From Bacteroidia bacterium (GTDB lineage: Bacteria > Bacteroidota > Bacteroidia > Bacteroidales > Azobacteroidaceae), in contig BNTT01000048.1 in the NCBI GenBank assembly GCA_025996815.1, positions 1 through 18,761 of the forward strand: 18,761 nucleotides of DNA, read 5' to 3'. The notes below the pieces were generated by a model. The model did no database searches. It was not told the DNA's origin and was given only the letters and a program-made list of their open reading frames with translations. Shown in pieces: positions 1 through 6,394 of this stretch (its first letter is position 1; every line of letters begins with the position of its first letter). A program made the position numbers and the translations under genes.

Positions 1-40
1 AAACAAATTTGAAAATTATTTTGATTTTTTTCAAAAACGC

Positions 41-71
41 TTGCGTATCTCAAAAAAATCACATACCTTTG
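41..71 (+). promoter_or_regulatory. Promoter in left palindrome arm, facing the centre
   Basis: TTG at 41-43, a 20-bp spacer, then TACCTTTG at 64-71 match the Bacteroidota -33/-7 consensus. Transcription would begin near position 78 and run through the palindrome centre, so the transcript would fold on itself. Confidence 0.6.
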
Positions 72-178
72 TCGCCGAAAATGATGAGAAAGTTAGCACA
101 TAGCAGTATAGGGGAGACCCTGCGAGGAACGTACCCCCCTATACTGCTATGTGCTAACTTTCTCGTCATTTTCGGCGA

Positions 179-209
179 CAAAGGTATGTGATTTTTCTGA
201 GATACGCAA
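179..209 (-). promoter_or_regulatory. Promoter in right palindrome arm, facing the centre
   Basis: This is the mirror image of the left-arm promoter. Read on the minus strand it has TTG at 209-207 and TACCTTTG at 186-179 with a 20-bp spacer. It converges on the left-arm promoter. Confidence 0.6.
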
Positions 210-361
210 GCGGTTTTGAAAAAAAACAAAATAATTTTCAAATTTGTTTGGCGAATATTTTGCCTGTCGCCCGAAAAGGCGGAATTTTCAACCAAATTAG
301 GTGTCATATCCGATAATTATTAAATATTTATTCGAATGATTAAATTTTTTGATTAAAACGC

Positions 362-392
362 TTGTTTAATAAAAAATAATGTTGTAACTTTG
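362..392 (+). promoter_or_regulatory. Promoter of the TetR gene with candidate operator
   Basis: TTG at 362-364, a 20-bp spacer and TAACTTTG at 385-392 form a good Bacteroidota promoter about 30 bp before the TetR start. An inverted repeat, ATTAAA (352-357) and TTTAAT (365-370), brackets the -33 element. TGATTAAA also occurs at 337-344 and 350-357. These are plausible autoregulatory TetR sites. The rest of the 250-421 gap is AT-rich, with a small CGCC/GGCG hairpin near 276-290 and no gene. Confidence 0.65.
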
Positions 393-421
393 CAGCCGAA
401 AATTAATTCGTAAAAATAGTT

Positions 422-1048
422 ATGGCAAAAAAGACAGTACAGAAGATGGATTTTTCTACCGAAGATAAAATTAAGAATGCGGCTCGCACGGTTTTTCAGC
501 GCAAGGGCTACGCTGCCACCCGCACGCGCGATATTGCCGATGAGGCGGGGATAAATCTTGCGCTGCTCAATTATTATTTTCGCAGCAAGGAAAAACTGTT
601 TGAAATAGTTATGTTTGAAACGCTGGCATCCTATATGAGTGGCATTCTGGTTCTATTTAATGACGAAAAAAGCAGCCTTGAAGAAAAATTAGAACGCCTT
701 GTGGCGGAATATATCAATTTTTTGATAAAAGAACCCGAAGTGCCGATTTTTATTATGAGCGAATTTCAGCATAATTCGGTCGATATTTTAAATAAACTTC
801 CGGTGAAACAACTGCTCAACAATTCTGTGTTTATCAGACAGTATCAAAAAGCGGTGGCAGACGGGCTGATTTCCGAACCCAATCACATCCATTTTTTAAT
901 GAATATGTTGGGAATGGTTGTTTTTCCATTTGTTGGCAAAACGTGGCTCAAAGAAGTTTTTGGCGTTGATAATGAACAGTTTAACCTGTTGATGAACGAG
1001 CGCAAACAAAAACTGCCGATTTGGATTAAAGCAATGATGGAGGCGTAA
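422..1048 (+). CDS. TetR/AcrR-family transcriptional regulator of the efflux operon
   Basis: This 208-residue protein has the typical TetR length. The N-terminal DNA-binding domain spans about residues 12-60: an IKNAARTVFQRKGY helix, then a helix-turn-helix (TRTRDIADEAGINLALLNYYF) and the KEKLFE segment that ends TetR headpieces. The C-terminal part is a variable, helical ligand-binding and dimerisation domain with no assignable ligand. It is the first gene before a TolC, HlyD and ABC-2 set, as CecR stands beside ybhGFSR in E. coli. By analogy it should repress the exporter until an inducer binds; that role is inferred. ATG 422 is the first codon after a good promoter at 362-392 and no Shine-Dalgarno is visible, which is usual in this phylum. 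Confidence 0.93.
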   Translation: MAKKTVQKMDFSTEDKIKNAARTVFQRKGYAATRTRDIADEAGINLALLNYYFRSKEKLFEIVMFETLASYMSGILVLFNDEKSSLEEKLERLVAEYINFLIKEPEVPIFIMSEFQHNSVDILNKLPVKQLLNNSVFIRQYQKAVADGLISEPNHIHFLMNMLGMVVFPFVGKTWLKEVFGVDNEQFNLLMNERKQKLPIWIKAMMEA

Positions 1049-1063
1049 TTTTTTTGCACATAT

Positions 1064-1082
1064 ATTAAACAAATGATTAAAT
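1064..1082. promoter_or_regulatory. Candidate second regulator site before the tolC-like gene
   Basis: ATTAAACAA (1064-1072) is the exact reverse complement of TTGTTTAAT at 362-370 in the tetR promoter. It is joined to AATGATTAAAT (1072-1082), which also occurs directly at 335-345. The 50-bp gap lacks an obvious TAnnTTTG, so this may be an operator rather than a promoter. AT-rich composition makes chance matches possible. Confidence 0.3.
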
Positions 1083-1098
1083 CTATAAATTAAACAGT

Positions 1099-2382
1099 AT
1101 GATTAGAATTAGAAACGCGGTATTTTTGGGATGGCTATTTGCCGCTGTTGGTCTGAACGCGCAGACCCTGAAAATTGACGATTGCTACACCGGCGCGGAG
1201 GCAAATTACCCGCTTGTGAAGCACTATGCGCTGATAGAAAAGTCGAAAAATTTTTCTGTCGAAAACGCGCAAAAGGCGTATCTGCCGCAGTTTGGCATCT
1301 ACGGGCAGGCAACGTATCAGTCGGACGTTACGAAAATTCCGATTGATTTTTCAAATGTTTCCATTCCCGCGCTGGCAAACGTGAAAATGCCGGAACTGCC
1401 CAAAGACCAATACAAAGTTTACGCCGATGTGTCGTATTCGCTTACAAATTTGGTTACGAACAAAAATCAGACCGATTTGGCGAAGGCAAATGCCGAAATT
1501 GAAACGCAAAAGATTGAAATTGAACTGTATAAACTTCGCGAGCGTATCAATGCGCTGTTTTTCGGCGTTTTGGTGATTGACGCGCAAATTGCTCAGACCG
1601 AACTTGTGAAGGAGGACATTCAGAATGGCATTGCCCGCATCGAAACGGCGGTTGCGGGCGGCGTGGCGTTGAAAAGTGCCGCCGACAACCTCAAAGCCGA
1701 ACTGCTGAAAACAAAGCAGCGCACCACCGAACTGAAAGCCGCCCGCAAAGGTTATTCCGATATGCTGTCGCTGTTTATCGGCGCGGAAATTGACGAACAC
1801 ACGATTTTTGAAAAACCGCTGCCGCCAAGGCTTTCCAACGAAATCAACCGCCCCGAAATGCGGCTCTACAATTTGCAAAACCGTGCGTTTGACCTGCAAA
1901 ACAGGACGGTGAGCAACCGGAATTTGCCGCAGTTCAACCTCTTTTTTCAGGGTGGAGTGGGCAAGCCCGCGCTCAATATGTTCAGCGACAGTTTCGACCC
2001 CTATTTCGTTACCGGCGTGCGTTTGAGTTGGAATTTGTCGGGCTTTTATACTGTGAAAAACGAGCGGAAACAGATTGCCGTCAATCAGGAAGGCATCCAC
2101 GTTCAGGAGGAAATGTTTTTGTTTAACACCAATCTTGCTGTAAGTCAGCAAAATACGGAAATCACCAAAATGCAGGAGTTGATTGCCGATGACAACGCGA
2201 TTATTCAGTTGCGCGAAAATGTGAAAAAGTCCGCACAAACGCAGTTAGACAACGGCACGGCAACGACCAACGACTATCTCACCGCCGTTAATGCCGAAGA
2301 CAACGCACGGCAAAGCCGTATTTTGCACGAAATACAACTGCTTATGTATCAATATAATAAGAAAACTACTTTGGGAAATTAA
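1099..2382 (+). CDS. TolC-family outer membrane efflux protein
   Basis: This 427-residue protein begins with a signal peptide (MIRIRNAVFLGWLFAAVG, cleavage likely near NAQ at residues 20-22). Two similar halves follow, of the kind seen in TolC/OEP proteins. Each combines amphipathic beta strands (PQFGIYGQATYQ near residue 65; PQFNLFFQGGVG near 277) with long periplasmic coiled-coil helices rich in A, K, E and Q. The C-terminal helix QLDNGTATTNDYLTAVNAE is the usual TolC stretch ahead of the last helix. It should trimerise as the outer-membrane duct for the adaptor and ABC transporter encoded next. It lies 50 bp after tetR and 28 bp before the adaptor. The usual length is 420-480 residues, so it appears complete. 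Confidence 0.92.
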   Translation: MIRIRNAVFLGWLFAAVGLNAQTLKIDDCYTGAEANYPLVKHYALIEKSKNFSVENAQKAYLPQFGIYGQATYQSDVTKIPIDFSNVSIPALANVKMPELPKDQYKVYADVSYSLTNLVTNKNQTDLAKANAEIETQKIEIELYKLRERINALFFGVLVIDAQIAQTELVKEDIQNGIARIETAVAGGVALKSAADNLKAELLKTKQRTTELKAARKGYSDMLSLFIGAEIDEHTIFEKPLPPRLSNEINRPEMRLYNLQNRAFDLQNRTVSNRNLPQFNLFFQGGVGKPALNMFSDSFDPYFVTGVRLSWNLSGFYTVKNERKQIAVNQEGIHVQEEMFLFNTNLAVSQQNTEITKMQELIADDNAIIQLRENVKKSAQTQLDNGTATTNDYLTAVNAEDNARQSRILHEIQLLMYQYNKKTTLGN

Positions 2383-2409
2383 GAATTACGAATTAAAAAT
2401 TACGAATAA
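2377..2409. repeat. AATTACGAATT-type intergenic spacer repeat, copy 1
   Basis: The unit AATTACGAATTAAAAATTACGAA fills the gap between the TolC-like gene and the adaptor gene. Two further copies lie at 3320-3351 and 15106-15133, all at gene junctions of the same efflux operon. Confidence 0.85.
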
Positions 2410-2410
2410 T

Positions 2411-3325
2411 ATGAAAACATTAGTGAAAACAGGAAAGTTAATTGCATTGTCAATTATCATTTGTCAATTATCAATTAGTTGCGGCGGCAACAAAACCGCT
2501 TACGATGCTTCGGGCAGTTTTGAGGCAGAAGAAACGGTTATTTCCGCCGAAGTCGCGGGCGTTATTCGGCAGTTCGACATTGCAGAGGGGCAAGTTCTCG
2601 CCGCAGGGCAGGCAATCGGCTACATCGACAGCACGCAGTTGTATCTGAAAAAGAAGCAGTTGCAAAGTCAAATTCGCTCGTTGCTGGGCAAAAAACCGAA
2701 CATTGCCGTGCAACTTTCGGCTTTGCAGTCGCAACTGAAAACCGCCGAAACCGAGCGCGCCCGCCTCGAAAAACTCGTTGCAGGCGATGCCGCCACGCCC
2801 AAGCAGATGGACGACATTAACGCACAAATTGAAGTGCTGAAACGGCAGATTGAGGCGACAAAATCGTCGCTGGACATTTCGAGCGCGGGAATAAGCAACG
2901 ATGCCGAGCCGCTGCAAATTCAGGTGGAGCAACTCGACGACCAACTCGCCAAATGCCGCCTCACAAGTCCGCAAAACGGCACCGTGCTTGCCAAAATTGC
3001 CAAAGTGAACGAACTCACCGCAGCAGGCAAGCCGCTTTACAAAATCGCTGATTTGCAGACAATTACCTTGCGTGCATTCGTTACGTCGGCGCAACTCACA
3101 CAATTGAAAATCGGGCAAAGCGTGAACGTTTTCGCCGACTTTGGCGAAAAACAGACCCGCGAATATGAAGGCACAATCTCGTGGATTTCCGACAAATCGG
3201 AATTTACGCCCAAAACCATTCAAACGCAGGACGAGCGGGCAAATCTTGTGTATGCCGTAAAAATTGCGGTCAAGAATGATGGGTATTTGAAGATTGGGAT
3301 GTATGGGCGGGTGAAATTTAATTAA
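2411..3325 (+). CDS. HlyD/YbhG-like periplasmic adaptor lipoprotein of ABC efflux system
   Basis: The protein has 304 residues. I choose ATG 2411 because an upstream in-frame start at 2291 would overlap the TolC-like gene and read through the spacer repeat. From 2411 the protein starts with a lipoprotein signal, MKTLVKTGKLIALSIIICQLSISC, with Cys24 followed by GGN, so it is probably a lipid-anchored adaptor. A first biotinyl-lipoyl half (VIRQFDIAEGQVLAAGQAIGYID) is followed by a long helical hairpin (residues about 80-180), then the second lipoyl half (CRLTSPQNGTVLAKIAKVNE) and a beta-barrel (ISWISDKSEFTPKTIQTQDE). The TPKTIQTQDER segment is typical of YbhG-type adaptors working with ABC-2 exporters. 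It links the ATPase/permease complex to the TolC-like duct. Confidence 0.92.
   Translation: MKTLVKTGKLIALSIIICQLSISCGGNKTAYDASGSFEAEETVISAEVAGVIRQFDIAEGQVLAAGQAIGYIDSTQLYLKKKQLQSQIRSLLGKKPNIAVQLSALQSQLKTAETERARLEKLVAGDAATPKQMDDINAQIEVLKRQIEATKSSLDISSAGISNDAEPLQIQVEQLDDQLAKCRLTSPQNGTVLAKIAKVNELTAAGKPLYKIADLQTITLRAFVTSAQLTQLKIGQSVNVFADFGEKQTREYEGTISWISDKSEFTPKTIQTQDERANLVYAVKIAVKNDGYLKIGMYGRVKFN
2447..2476. repeat. Short direct repeat forming the lipoprotein signal peptide
   Basis: TTGTCAATTATCA occurs twice (2447-2459 and 2461-2473) with 1 bp between. It encodes the hydrophobic core of the adaptor's signal peptide (residues about 13-22). The motif resembles the TTGACAATT-type repeat at 4124-4158. 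Confidence 0.65.
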
Positions 3326-3351
3326 AAATTACGAATTAAAAATTACGAATT
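3320..3351. repeat. AATTACGAATT-type spacer repeat, copy 2
   Basis: AATTAAAAATTACGAATTAAAAATTACGAA begins at the adaptor's stop codon and ends immediately before the first ATPase start. It shares its sequence with the copies at 2377-2409 and 15106-15133. Confidence 0.85.
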
Positions 3352-3352
3352 T

Positions 3353-4261
3353 ATGATAGAGATTGTTGGTGTTTGCAAGAAGTATAGCAAAGTTCAGGCA
3401 TTGCAGGATATTTCGTTTTCGGTGGAAAAAGGCGAGATTTTCGGGCTGATTGGTCCCGACGGCGCGGGCAAAACCACGCTTTTTAGGATTTTGACCACGC
3501 TCATTCTTGCCGACAGCGGCACGGCAAGGCTCAACGGGTGGGACGTTGTGAAAGATTATCGTCCTATTCGCGACAATGTTGGCTATATGCCCGGGCGGTT
3601 TTCGCTCTACCAAAATATGACAATTGAGGAAAATTTGGAGTTTTTTGCAACACTTTTTCACACCACGCTCGCCGAAAATTACAACCTGATTCGCGATATT
3701 TACAGTCAGATAGAGCCGTTCAAAAATCGCCGCGCAGGCAAACTCTCGGGCGGAATGAAACAGAAACTTGCCCTCTCGTGCGCCCTGATACACCGCCCGC
3801 TGGTGCTGTTTCTCGACGAGCCGACCACAGGCATCGACCCCGTGAGCCGCAAAGAACTGTGGGCTATGCTGCGCGGGCTGAAAAGTCAGGGCATAACCAT
3901 TCTCGTTTCTACGCCTTATATGGACGAGGCGATGCTCTGCGACCGTATCGCGCTGATTCAGAAAGGCAAGATAATGCAAATCGACACGCCGCAGGGAATA
4001 ATCGAGAAATTTCCGCAAAAGGTTTTTGCCGCCAAAGCCGACCGTATGAGCCGTCTTTTGAGCGATTTGCGGGCATACAAAAGCGTGAAAAGTTGCCATA
4101 CTTTCGGCGACTGTCACCACATTACAATTGACAATGTACAATTGACAATTGACAATTTGGTGGGAACGCTGATAGAAAAGGGACACAAAAACGTGACAAT
4201 CAACGAAATTTCGCCAACGATTGAAGATTGTTTTATGGGATTAACAGACGGTCAAAAATAA
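3353..4261 (+). CDS. ABC transporter ATP-binding protein (first YbhF-like half)
   Basis: A 302-residue nucleotide-binding subunit. Walker A is GPDGAGKTT (residues 34-42), the signature is LSGGMKQKLA (131-140), Walker B is LFLDEP with D155 and E156, and an H-loop is replaced by the STPYMDEA context. The GPDGAGK form and YMDEA motif are typical of the N-terminal ATPase half of YbhF, which in E. coli is fused to a second half; here the two halves are separate genes 6 bp apart. It should power the ABC-2 permeases encoded at 13989-16247. The C-terminal region (about residues 257-269) is encoded by an in-frame short repeat. The ATG at 3353 directly follows an intergenic repeat. Confidence 0.94.
   Translation: MIEIVGVCKKYSKVQALQDISFSVEKGEIFGLIGPDGAGKTTLFRILTTLILADSGTARLNGWDVVKDYRPIRDNVGYMPGRFSLYQNMTIEENLEFFATLFHTTLAENYNLIRDIYSQIEPFKNRRAGKLSGGMKQKLALSCALIHRPLVLFLDEPTTGIDPVSRKELWAMLRGLKSQGITILVSTPYMDEAMLCDRIALIQKGKIMQIDTPQGIIEKFPQKVFAAKADRMSRLLSDLRAYKSVKSCHTFGDCHHITIDNVQLTIDNLVGTLIEKGHKNVTINEISPTIEDCFMGLTDGQK
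4124..4158. repeat. TTGACAATT-type repeat inside the first ATPase gene
   Basis: ACAATTGACAAT occurs at 4124-4135 and ACAATTGACAATTGACAATT at 4139-4158. The stretch stays in frame and encodes residues I257-N268 (ITIDNVQLTIDN). Such repeats are normally seen between genes in Bacteroidota, so this looks like a repeat captured by the coding region in a tolerant C-terminal part. Confidence 0.7.
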
Positions 4262-4267
4262 AAAATT

Positions 4268-5005
4268 ATGGCAGTAATAAAAGTAAAAAATTTAACAAAA
4301 GTATTCGGCGCATTCACCGCTGTTGATAATATCAGTTTTGAGGTGGCACGTGGCGAAATTTTCGGTTTTCTCGGTGCCAACGGTGCCGGCAAGACCACCG
4401 CAATGCGTATGCTGTGCGGGTTAAGTCAGCCCACTTCGGGCAGCGGCACCGTGGCGGGCTTTGATATTTCCAAAAATTCGGAAGAGGTGAAAAAACATAT
4501 CGGCTATATGAGCCAAAAATTTGCGCTCTACGAAGACCTGAAAGTGTGGGAAAATATGCGGCTCTATGCAGGGATTTACGGCGTTCCGCACCGCGAAATT
4601 CCCACCGTGATTGACAAAATGCTTGCCTCTTTGGGGTTTGAGAGCGAAAAAAATACGTTTGTGAAGGAGTTGCCGCTCGGATGGAAACAGAAACTTGCGT
4701 TTGCGGTTTCCATAATCCACCGCCCCGAAATCGTGTTTCTCGACGAGCCGACGGGCGGCGTTGACCCTGCCGCCCGCCGACAGTTTTGGGAACAGATTTA
4801 CAAAGCCGCCGAAGACAACATAACCGTCTTTGTTACAACGCATTATATGGACGAAGCCGAATACTGCAACCGCGTTTCCATCATGGTGGACGGCAAAATC
4901 GAAGCCCTCGACACGCCCGCCAATCTGAAAAAGCAGTTTTCGGCAAATTCAATGGACGAGGTTTTTACAAAATTGGCACGAAAAGCGAACAGAGGGGATA
5001 GTTAA
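4268..5005 (+). CDS. ABC transporter ATP-binding protein (second YbhF-like half)
   Basis: A 245-residue ATPase. Walker A is GANGAGKTT (residues 36-44) and Walker B is VFLDEP with D159 and E160, followed by TGGVDP. The ABC signature is not LSGGQ but LPLGWKQKLA (residues 135-144), a variant I associate with the C-terminal half of YbhF-type exporters. TTHYMDEAEYC supplies the switch histidine. With the preceding gene it should form an asymmetric ATPase pair for the permeases at 13989-16247. The gap to the preceding gene is 6 bp. The expected next genes of the operon are absent here; foreign AT-rich DNA begins within about 40 bp of its stop codon. Confidence 0.94.
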   Translation: MAVIKVKNLTKVFGAFTAVDNISFEVARGEIFGFLGANGAGKTTAMRMLCGLSQPTSGSGTVAGFDISKNSEEVKKHIGYMSQKFALYEDLKVWENMRLYAGIYGVPHREIPTVIDKMLASLGFESEKNTFVKELPLGWKQKLAFAVSIIHRPEIVFLDEPTGGVDPAARRQFWEQIYKAAEDNITVFVTTHYMDEAEYCNRVSIMVDGKIEALDTPANLKKQFSANSMDEVFTKLARKANRGDS

Positions 5006-5021
5006 AAACTTATTTTGCTTT

Positions 5022-5051
5022 ATGTTAATTGGGAAAAAAGTTGTAACTTTG
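5022..5051 (+). promoter_or_regulatory. Promoter of the HTH/DUF1848/helicase cassette
   Basis: TAACTTTG at 5044-5051 is a strong -7 element. The -33 match is weak (ATG at 5022-5024 with a 19-bp spacer). Its position rules out a start codon upstream near 5015 and favours the ATGs at 5075-5087. Confidence 0.6.
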
Positions 5052-5083
5052 TCAAGAATTTGCAAGATATAAAAATGATAAAT

Positions 5084-5371
5084 ATGATGTTCAATGATAG
5101 GATAAAACAGTTGCGCGAAGACCGGCAAATTCCACAGCGAAAGTTGGTGGTAGCGTTGGATATTGATACCACTTCTTATTGTAAGATTGAGCGTGACGAA
5201 CGCCGCACCCGTAAAGAACATATACCTGTTATTGCCGAACTTTTGCAAGACGACAGGGAAGAATTTTTGACCCTTTGGCTTGCTGACCAAGTTACAGCAA
5301 TGGTGGTGAGCGAAAAAGAACTGTCTAATAAAGTATTAAGTATCGCTAAAAAGAATATAAACGAACAATAA
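5084..5371 (+). CDS. XRE-family helix-turn-helix regulator heading the cassette
   Basis: A small Cro/C1-type DNA-binding protein of about 95 residues. The motif runs FNDRIKQLREDRQIPQRKLVVAL, then DIDTTSYCKIERDERRTRKE, with the recognition helix around TTSYCKIE, then an AELLQ helix and a short C-terminal extension. This subfamily is common next to restriction-modification and other defence genes in Bacteroidota, and by analogy with controller proteins it may set expression of the downstream genes. In-frame ATGs lie at 5075, 5084 and 5087; I chose 5084 because the family usually begins one or two residues before the FN-RIKQL segment. It is separated by 3 bp from the DUF1848 gene, so it is co-transcribed. 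Regulation is inferred. Confidence 0.85.
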   Translation: MMFNDRIKQLREDRQIPQRKLVVALDIDTTSYCKIERDERRTRKEHIPVIAELLQDDREEFLTLWLADQVTAMVVSEKELSNKVLSIAKKNINEQ

Positions 5372-5374
5372 AAC

Positions 5375-6394
5375 ATGAATTGGAATAAAACAAAAATACA
5401 ATTAGAAAACGGGCAGGATGTTGATGCACAAGCACCCGTCATTATATCGGCGAGCCGCTCGACAGATATTCCTGCATTCTATGCCGATTGGTTTTTTAAT
5501 CGACTAAAAGAAGGATATGTTAAATGGAAAAATCCGTTTAATGGTGTTCCTTTGTATGTTTCATTCCAAAACACGCGACTGATAGTTTTTTGGTCAAAAA
5601 ATCATAAGCCACTTATTAAGCATTTGGATTATTTGGACGAGAAAAATATCAACTATTATTTTCAATTTACATTAAATGACTATGATGCTGAAAAATTTGA
5701 GCCGCGAGTTCCGAATGTGCAGGCAAGAATTGAAACATTTATTGAGTTGGCAAACAAAATTGGCAAAGAAAAAGTAATTTGGCGTTTTGACCCTTTAATT
5801 TTAACTGATAAGATAGGAGTTGATGAATTATTGCGTAAAGTTGAAAATATAGGCAATCAACTGAAAAATCATACAGAAAAGTTGGTATTCAGTTTTGCCG
5901 ATATAAAAATATATAAGAAAGTACAAAATAATTTGCGCAGTAATTCTATTCCTTATCAGGAGTTTAACGAGAGAACAATGAACGAGTTTGCAGCAGGATT
6001 ACAACGCTTGAATGAAAATTGGCATTTTGAACTTGCCACTTGCGCAGAACAAATTCCTTTGGAAAAATACGGAATTGCTCATAATAAGTGCGTTGATGAT
6101 GATTTGATGATAAAACTTTTTCCACAGGACAAAGTTTTGATGGACTTCTTGGGCGTGAAAATAACCCCGCCTGATATGTTTAATTCAAACGGCACAATTG
6201 AAAAGAAGCGAAGGAACAAAGACAGCGGGCAACGGCAATTTTGCGGCTGCATTGTCAGTAAGGATATTGGCGAATACAACACTTGTCCGCATTTGTGCGA
6301 GTATTGTTACGCCAATGCGAATAAAAATATAGCATTAACAAATTGGAACTTGCACAAGCAAAATCCTGATAACGAAACTATAAAAGGAGAATGA
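5375..6394 (+). CDS. DUF1848-family protein with C-terminal radical-SAM-like cysteine cluster
   Basis: This 339-residue protein is recognisable as DUF1848 from IISASRSTDIPAFYADWFFNRL (residues about 26-47), KNPFNGVPLYVS, the WRFDPL segment and the cysteine-rich end. The cysteines are C290 and C292, then C304-x3-C308-x2-C311 followed by YAN. CX3CX2C is the spacing of radical SAM [4Fe-4S] clusters, and DUF1848 is known for carrying such a motif at the C-terminus instead of the N-terminus. A radical-SAM-like enzyme is thus plausible, but no substrate can be named. The gene overlaps the next start by 4 bp (ATGA at 6391-6394) and follows the HTH gene by 3 bp, tying it to the helicase in one translationally coupled operon. 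Its length is normal for the family. Confidence 0.85.
   Translation: MNWNKTKIQLENGQDVDAQAPVIISASRSTDIPAFYADWFFNRLKEGYVKWKNPFNGVPLYVSFQNTRLIVFWSKNHKPLIKHLDYLDEKNINYYFQFTLNDYDAEKFEPRVPNVQARIETFIELANKIGKEKVIWRFDPLILTDKIGVDELLRKVENIGNQLKNHTEKLVFSFADIKIYKKVQNNLRSNSIPYQEFNERTMNEFAAGLQRLNENWHFELATCAEQIPLEKYGIAHNKCVDDDLMIKLFPQDKVLMDFLGVKITPPDMFNSNGTIEKKRRNKDSGQRQFCGCIVSKDIGEYNTCPHLCEYCYANANKNIALTNWNLHKQNPDNETIKGE

Larger units (their letters stand above)
1..249. repeat. Long near-perfect palindrome (114-bp arms, 21-bp centre)
   Basis: Base p pairs with base 250-p from 1/249 inward to 114/136. I count four mismatches, at positions 24, 37, 53 and 85. The unpaired centre is about 115-135. The left edge coincides with the window start, so the arm may continue outside. 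Both arms contain a Bacteroidota-type promoter directed at the centre. Short open frames cross it, but their peptides are simply the arm read in and out, so I do not call a gene. It could be a MITE, a head-to-head duplication of the promoter end of a mobile element, or a locus for a hairpin RNA. I do not recognise the family. Confidence 0.9.

Noticed and set aside
9..307. Two small open frames across the palindrome (60 and 82 codons)
   Set aside because: Both peptides are the same arm read in and then back out of the palindrome, so their similarity to each other follows from symmetry and not from selection for protein.
1351..2238. 295-residue open frame on the minus strand
   Set aside because: It lies wholly opposite the TolC-like gene and is rich in F, H and R, a typical shadow frame.
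3329..4186. 285-residue open frame on the minus strand
   Set aside because: It is antisense to the first ATPase, which has complete Walker and signature motifs. Its start is generated by the TTGACAATT repeat.
5015..5083. Longer N-terminus for the HTH protein from a TTG at 5015
   Set aside because: The TTG lies upstream of the TAACTTTG promoter element, and the added residues do not belong to the HTH family.
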